From the NCBI GenBank assembly GCA_036365145.1, contig JAEOAD010000029.1, forward strand, positions 25,537,001-25,601,000: a stretch of DNA of 64,000 nt, given 5' to 3'. Shown here piece after piece: positions 58,839 through 64,000 of this stretch. Position 1 is the first letter of the stretch. Every line of letters begins with the position of its first letter. The notes under the pieces were generated by a model. It saw only the letters and a list, made by a program, of their open reading frames with translations, did no database searches and was not told the origin of the DNA. This DNA is from Orientallactaga sibirica (taxonomy: Eukaryota; Chordata; Mammalia; Rodentia; Dipodidae). The position numbers were made by a program, and so were the translations under genes.

Positions 58839-59238
58839 CAAATAACTTCTTCCTACATCATATCCATGCTAAACTCTAAGGCTCCTAAGAAAAGCTATCC
58901 ATGTACTTAATCTTTCTCTTCTGACATTTGGCACACCAGTGTTGTTGTCTCTTTGAATGTTGTTAATTACTGGACCTGAAATAAGAAATATAGTCTAGCA
59001 CTGTTTGTTAACTTTCCAAAACACTGGCCACTGAAATGTGTAATGAGGCAGTCAAGAGACTCATTAATGGGATGTTGGAAGTTACAGGGTACTTTGGGTG
59101 AGTCTCTTACCAGCTGTGAAGAAAAGGGAATAACTGAAATATATTTGGTGCTTGAGGCAGCTGCACTGTGTCTATAGCAGCAAAAAGACTGGCACCTAGA
59201 TCCTTGATAAAGCATTGCCCTGCACTATGATGCATAAA
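58839..59238. other. Unclassified sequence
   Basis: No frame or repeat recognised. Confidence 0.5.
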
Positions 59239-59358
59239 GCCTCCACTGAAATGTTAGTGAAGGGAATGGATCCTCTATGTGACTGTCCTCTTCATGACGC
59301 CTCCAGTGAAATGTTAGTGAAGGGAGTGAATCCTCTATGTGACTTGCCTCTGCATTTA
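59239..59358 (+). repeat. 60-bp tandem duplication (two units)
   Basis: Units 59239-59298 and 59299-59358 agree at 51 of 60 positions by eye, both starting 'gcctcca' and sharing 'tgaaatgttagtgaaggga'. The period keeps an 88-codon frame (59215-59481) open across both units, but no domain is recognised and coding is unlikely. Confidence 0.92.
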
Positions 59359-59804
59359 TCTGTATTTCTTAAGAGAGAAAATATGCTCTCTAGGAGGACA
59401 CTTATCTACCCCCAAGCAACAGATGTCTCCAGTACACCTTTATCATCTCCCAGGGAAAGCTTCCAGGAAGATCTAAGTTAACCTAATACCTGCTTTATTT
59501 GCATGCAGATGCTTCTGCTTTCATTGCCTCCTGTTGTTGTGTCTTGGCATAGCTCCATGAAGCACTTGGGATGTCAATATATACTACTTGTCCACAATTG
59601 CACTCATCTATTGAGAACTTACATCAAACATTTCCCGGCATGTTTTTGGAAGAAAAGGTTTTTGCAGTCTTGATATGAGTGAGCATCATGCAGCTCATTC
59701 TCTCTCCCATTCTCACTGTATTCCACTACATCATTTTGCACAAGTGACTTCATTGAATTATTTCATCCATAAATATGTCAATGTACACCTCTGTTTGTTT
59801 TTAG
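59359..59804. other. Unclassified sequence
   Basis: No frame or repeat recognised beyond the end of the duplication-bearing frame. Confidence 0.5.
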
Positions 59805-60055
59805 CATGGTAAGACAGATTACTATAAACATACCTTAAAACAGTGTGCAAGCCTTATTTCACAGTTCTGCAGCTCAGCAATCCAAGTGGTGTTGATGGGT
59901 GCTTTGAGGCTGAAACCAAGATGATGGCTACAATGGGCCTGTTTTTAGGAAGATATTCAGAACCTGCTCCAAATCTCACTCGGGGGTATTGGAGGAATTC
60001 AATTCCTGGCACCTATACATCTGACCTCCATTTCCTTGCTGCATATTAATGTCTT
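59805..60055 (+). mobile_element. Ancient mammalian repeat, family uncertain
   Basis: 'ttatttcacagttctgcagc' and the following 'gctgaaaccaagatgatggc' recall old repeats with 'ctcacagttctggaggctgg'. Diverged. Confidence 0.35.
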
Positions 60056-61139
60056 CTTTCTTTTCAAAGCTATTGCATTCCATATGTTCAAATTTATTGC
60101 CAAACATGGATTCCTTCTTAGATTTCAAATATCTCCAAAATCCCCTTCTTTATTCCTGTTCTCCTACTAAGAAAGACATCTACATATAATGTTACTTGTG
60201 ATTGCATTGGATCTACATAATCCAGAACATTTTTTAATCACAAGTCAATTCATCAGTTACCTTAGCACATCCACAAAGTTCTTTCTGTCAAGTAAGGAAG
60301 CATATTTCGAGGGATGATAATACACTGTACTTGTTTTGGGATTAGGCAAGCATATTTTCATAATACCGTTTCTGAAATTCTGATTCCACATGAGCCAGCC
60401 TCAGTGAAGTAAAGAAGTCTCTGGTCTATGCTCACCCCAACTTTATAAGTTTCCACATGCCCATCCCACATTTCTAGGATGATACATTTGGGACTTTTTA
60501 GAAGTATAAATTAGTTGAGTCAAGGAACCAACTCTATCATAAATGAAACATGTATTGAAATAATATATTTTTCTTTGGAATAGAGAGAGTTGAAAGAAAA
60601 TCAATTGAATATATTTTATGAAAAGATCAAGAATGATATATCCATGTAACTGACCTCTGCCCAGTCTCAACACATACTTTAGACATTCTATGCATAGTTT
60701 TGTTCTAACTCCAAGTCTTAAAGACAGCAAAAACAACTTTGTTGATACCCTATCATAAAAGTAACTTATCATGAACTCTTAAAAAGTAAAGATAGGATTC
60801 CTTGGCACTATAATGACATTTGTGAAAGAGAAGATGTCGTGTTCTTTTTCTTATTTCTGTAATTCTTTTGCAGATCAAAAACAAGTTTCCTAAAATTCTA
60901 TATCCACACCCATTGAATTGAACTATTTTTAGTGAGTCTGTTGCAAAGTGTAAAATGTGTAGTTTGGCCTTTTCCACAACTCCCTTTTCCACAACTATCT
61001 TCTGTTCTTATAACAATCATAAATCTTTTCCTCCCAGAGAACCAGTCCAGATCAGTTATTTTTGTCTTCTCAGAAAACACAACAATCTCATAACCCACAC
61101 CCTCCTGTATTTGAGGTAGTCTTATTTTGGTATATCTTC
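60056..61139. other. Unclassified AT-rich sequence
   Basis: Minus frames of 109 (60443-60772), 79 and 93 codons overlap each other without recognisable domains. A 15-bp direct repeat 'ccttttccacaact' occurs near 60968-60998. No gene called. Confidence 0.45.
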
Positions 61140-61500
61140 TTATATTAGTTATTTTTCTAATTGCTTTGACAAAATACATGATGGAAGCAACATAACAAAG
61201 CCTTTAACAACTTGTGATTTAAGGGGATATTGAAAATCATGGCAGAAAAATCATGTAACAAGAGCATAAGGAGACTGGGGTCAGACAGGAAGTAAGAGAG
61301 GTGAATTTTAGTTCTCAACTCTTCTATTTTAATTTTCCTTCTTATTCAGTCTAGTTCTTTATACCATGGGGGTGGTGTGACCTATATTCAGAATGGGTCT
61401 TCCCTCCTCAGTTCTTCCTCTCAGGAAACACTCTCACAGAGGCAGGTGGAAGTCCCTCAGGTAATTCTAAATCCAGCTTAGGTTGCAATCTAAATTAACC
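61140..61500 (+). mobile_element. Rodent interspersed repeat, diverged
   Basis: 'ttttctaattgctttgacaa', 'aaatcatggcagaaaaatca' and 'gaatgggtcttccctcctca' follow the order of the repeat at 46.2 kb. Confidence 0.5.
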
Positions 61501-63454
61501 TTCAATAATATACTGATTTATGTAGCTATAATTAATTTTATGTATTATGCATTACTCTATTTCAGAAAAGATTTCCATTATTTATTCAGCAGTACTTTAT
61601 TGTATACTGAAATAAACAAAAAAATGCCAGGTAATCTATAAGGCAGATTCCAGAAACATGATTTTTGCTGTTTGGTTCCTGAATGGGTTGTTTATAAAAT
61701 CATTTCCCTGAATTTCCCTGAGGAAAAGAATTTCATTTTTCCCAATTTAATTTTAGGATATTATTGTGCACAGTGGCATCATTCTGTCTTTTTTCTCTAA
61801 TATTTTACTTTTAAAAAGCACCTTGTATAAACCAGACTCTTAGAGGAATACAATAAATGTTCTGGACCCTAGGAATTTACAGTTCAATAGGAAAAAGAGA
61901 AAATCTATCAGCCTGATGCAGGCTGGTACATAGGATTGTGAGATTAAGAGCCCCATGTACCCTGTCTGAATAGGATTTCCAAAACAAGGTTATTCAGGTC
62001 TATAGATTGATGACATGGAATGAATAGGGAGCAAATAGTTTCCCTCACTCCACAAGTTCATTCATGTTGAAAGAAGAAAGACTGTTCAATTATTGCCTTT
62101 CTGTCAGACTGCCAGCTTTTGTACTGTTGATTAAAGTCAATGTCTGGAAACTATGAAAAAATTGTTAAAAAAAAAGATCCTAACACACCAATTGTAAGTG
62201 ATTTAAATTCTAATGGGTTTACTTCACTTTCTGTGTCTCTTTTCATATAAGATTACACCTGAACTCTTGTGCATACCGTCCAGCATCCTTACACAATGTT
62301 TTTCTTATTAACCTTGACTTTCTTATTAGTTTTTAAGATGGACTTTGTCAGTACATTTCCCACAGATGCATCACAAGAGACAAATATATATACTGTTACT
62401 TTCTCAGATATGTTTTGAAATGTTCACTACCATCTCAAGACATACAGCCTCCTAAAAAGATAGTATTGTTATCTTCTCTGTGCCCTTCCTTTGATCAGCT
62501 CCAAACAAAGCACTCAATCACACACCTTTGTCTCCTATCTGCCCCCCCCCCACTCCTCGGTGTCTCTAATCGATGGCAGCTTACTGGTACTCATCATCTT
62601 CTAGAAACCAAGTAGTGTAAGGCTTAATAAGAAAATAGAAGGAAAAGATTTTCACAATCTTGTTTAAAGTGTGAGTATAGAAAAGAAGTCAATTTATGAA
62701 ATATACATATTTTTATAAGAAAGAATAGGTGCAATAATATATTGACTGTCATTCTAACCTCAACTGTATGAAAACATGCAGAACAGTAAAAACAACTGTC
62801 CTAAAGAGTTTAAAATTGAATTTGGAAGAATGAAAGAAGTTACACAGGCTGAGCAAAAAGGGCATGTGATATCTGCCTGTGTTGTATGTCACTCCACTGT
62901 GAAAACAACTTTTGCCATATTTATCAGAAAGAGCCATGACCACATATGAAAAACTGTCCAGATTGGCTTGTTAATGTTCATCCCATAGAAGGAGAGGAGG
63001 GTGAAGAGAAAGATCCTTACCTGAGATGTTAGGTAAACCTTGGAACAGCTATATGCAATGATGCACAAGGTCTCCTGATCATGGGGGGATATGGAGAATG
63101 CAGAGTGGGAGATAAAGGAACAAAAGCACCAGCTATCCAGCCATGAGAAGGTTGTTATACATGTTGTGATGAGACTTTTCAGTGCAGCTGCTTTGAGGTC
63201 TGCAAGCTCCTGAAAGTACCCCTTAACCCATACTATGTCAGAAATCCCAGTAAACTCACTGGTTTTCCAAGGTAAATTTTAGTGGAATTTGCCTTTATTT
63301 TCCTCGGGATGCCCTACCTGGAGGAGAAGTGCTCATCAGCTTCTCCCCAAAAGAATTCACCCAATTGCCTAATATCAGGGTTCCTTGAGACCATAAGAAA
63401 TTCAGTATCTTTTTAAAAAAACTATCTTTGTGTGTGATGGGTGTGTGTTCAAGT
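61501..63454. other. Unclassified sequence
   Basis: AT-rich. A C9 run lies near 62543-62551. Short frames only. No gene seen. Confidence 0.5.
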
Positions 63455-63660
63455 GGCACCTTACACTTTGAGGCAGGGTCTCTTGTTGCTCACTGTTATG
63501 AATGTCAGCAAGGCTAGCCTGTAGGAACTTCTGGGATTCTCCTTCATTAACCTCCCATCCCCCTATAGGAGTGCTGCGATTATAGATGCTCACTACTGTG
63601 TCCATGTGAATTAATGAGATCCAAACTCAGTTCATCAAACTTGCAAAGCAAGCATATAAG
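63455..63660 (-). mobile_element. B3-like SINE, antisense, diverged
   Basis: 'gaggcagggtctcttgttgc', 'aaggctagcc', 'cctataggagtgctgcgatt' and 'atagatgctcactactgtgt' follow antisense B3/B1-type order. Confidence 0.6.
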
Positions 63661-64000
63661 CCATCTAGATAGCCAGAAATTATTATTTGGAGTCTGGATT
63701 AAAAAGTATAAAATGAGTGCTTCCTGCATGATGGGCAGAGTGTGTACAGTGAGCATGGACTATGTCAACAATACAGATGTGGGTTTGCCAACACAAAGCT
63801 TGTATTCCAATTAGAAGATAGATAATAAATGAATAGTTGCCAGTAGTCAATAAAGACTGATAATATGCCAAGTGTCACAGAGGAGTGAGTGTTTGGTTTG
63901 AGAGACTGAATGCAGGCCAGTGAGAAGAGGTAGAGGTAACAAGCAGGAGCAGACATGTGCCTGGATTGTATTACAGACTACAGAGCATGGTCATCATGCT
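63661..64000. other. Unclassified sequence to window end
   Basis: Overlapping short frames on both strands, none recognisable. No gene seen. Confidence 0.5.

Noticed and set aside
60443..60772. 109-codon minus frame
   Set aside because: No domain, overlaps other minus frames, AT-rich composition and no splice or start context to support it.
1..64000. CRISPR array, bacterial operon or phage
   Set aside because: Repeats are dispersed SINE/LINE copies with TSDs, not regularly spaced. No prokaryotic gene density or ribosome binding sites.

Overview
This is mammalian DNA from a rodent. The evidence is the interspersed repeats: many copies of a tRNA-derived B2-type SINE (head 'ggctggagagatggcttagc', CT-rich 3' part, AAATAA-type tail), B1 and B3 SINEs, rodent L1 elements with Lx-like 3'UTRs, and older pan-mammalian repeats (MLT1, MIR, L1M). 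The B2-type consensus and the B1 ending 'gagaccctacctcg' match what I remember of jerboa (Dipodidae, e.g. Jaculus) DNA. That species assignment is an inference from memory, not a database result.

I find no credible protein-coding gene, rRNA, classical tRNA gene or CRISPR array. The open frames are short, and most lie in repeats or antisense to L1 ORFs. The window looks like AT-rich, gene-poor intergenic or deep-intronic DNA that has served as a landing site for retrotransposons. The parts that once coded are broken L1 ORF1/ORF2 remnants.

Layout. 1-9.2 kb: an L1 3'UTR remnant, old LTR and DNA-repeat fragments and six B2-type SINEs, several with intact target-site duplications (TSDs). 9.2-16 kb: mostly unclassified AT-rich DNA with one antisense L1 3'UTR. 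16-19.4 kb: nested SINEs, including one that splits a B3 and one that splits an ancient L1. 19.6-24.1 kb: two L1 5' ends in tandem; the second runs from 5'UTR through ORF1 into the start of reverse transcriptase and then stops. 25.5-27.7 kb: an antisense L1 3' half with a G-quadruplex-type polypurine tract. 29.2-32.3 kb: the most informative locus, an ancient L1M split by a composite insertion (SINE head joined to a 5'-truncated, internally deleted L1) that itself received a B1. 32-46 kb: rodent repeats, two LTR-like GC-richer blocks and SINEs. 46.6-48.8 kb: unique DNA with three plus-strand acceptor/donor pairs that could be a noncoding transcript. 50.9-54.3 kb: ancient repeats (MIR, MLT1) and an L1 3'UTR. 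57-64 kb: microsatellites, a tail-to-tail SINE pair, a 60-bp tandem duplication and old repeats.

Functionally, the window records L1 machinery copying itself and SINEs in trans. At least eleven perfect or near-perfect TSDs can be read by eye, and the nesting order gives relative ages: L1M and MLT1 are oldest, then L1 and B3, then the B2-type SINEs and B1. All repeat family names come from recognition without a search.
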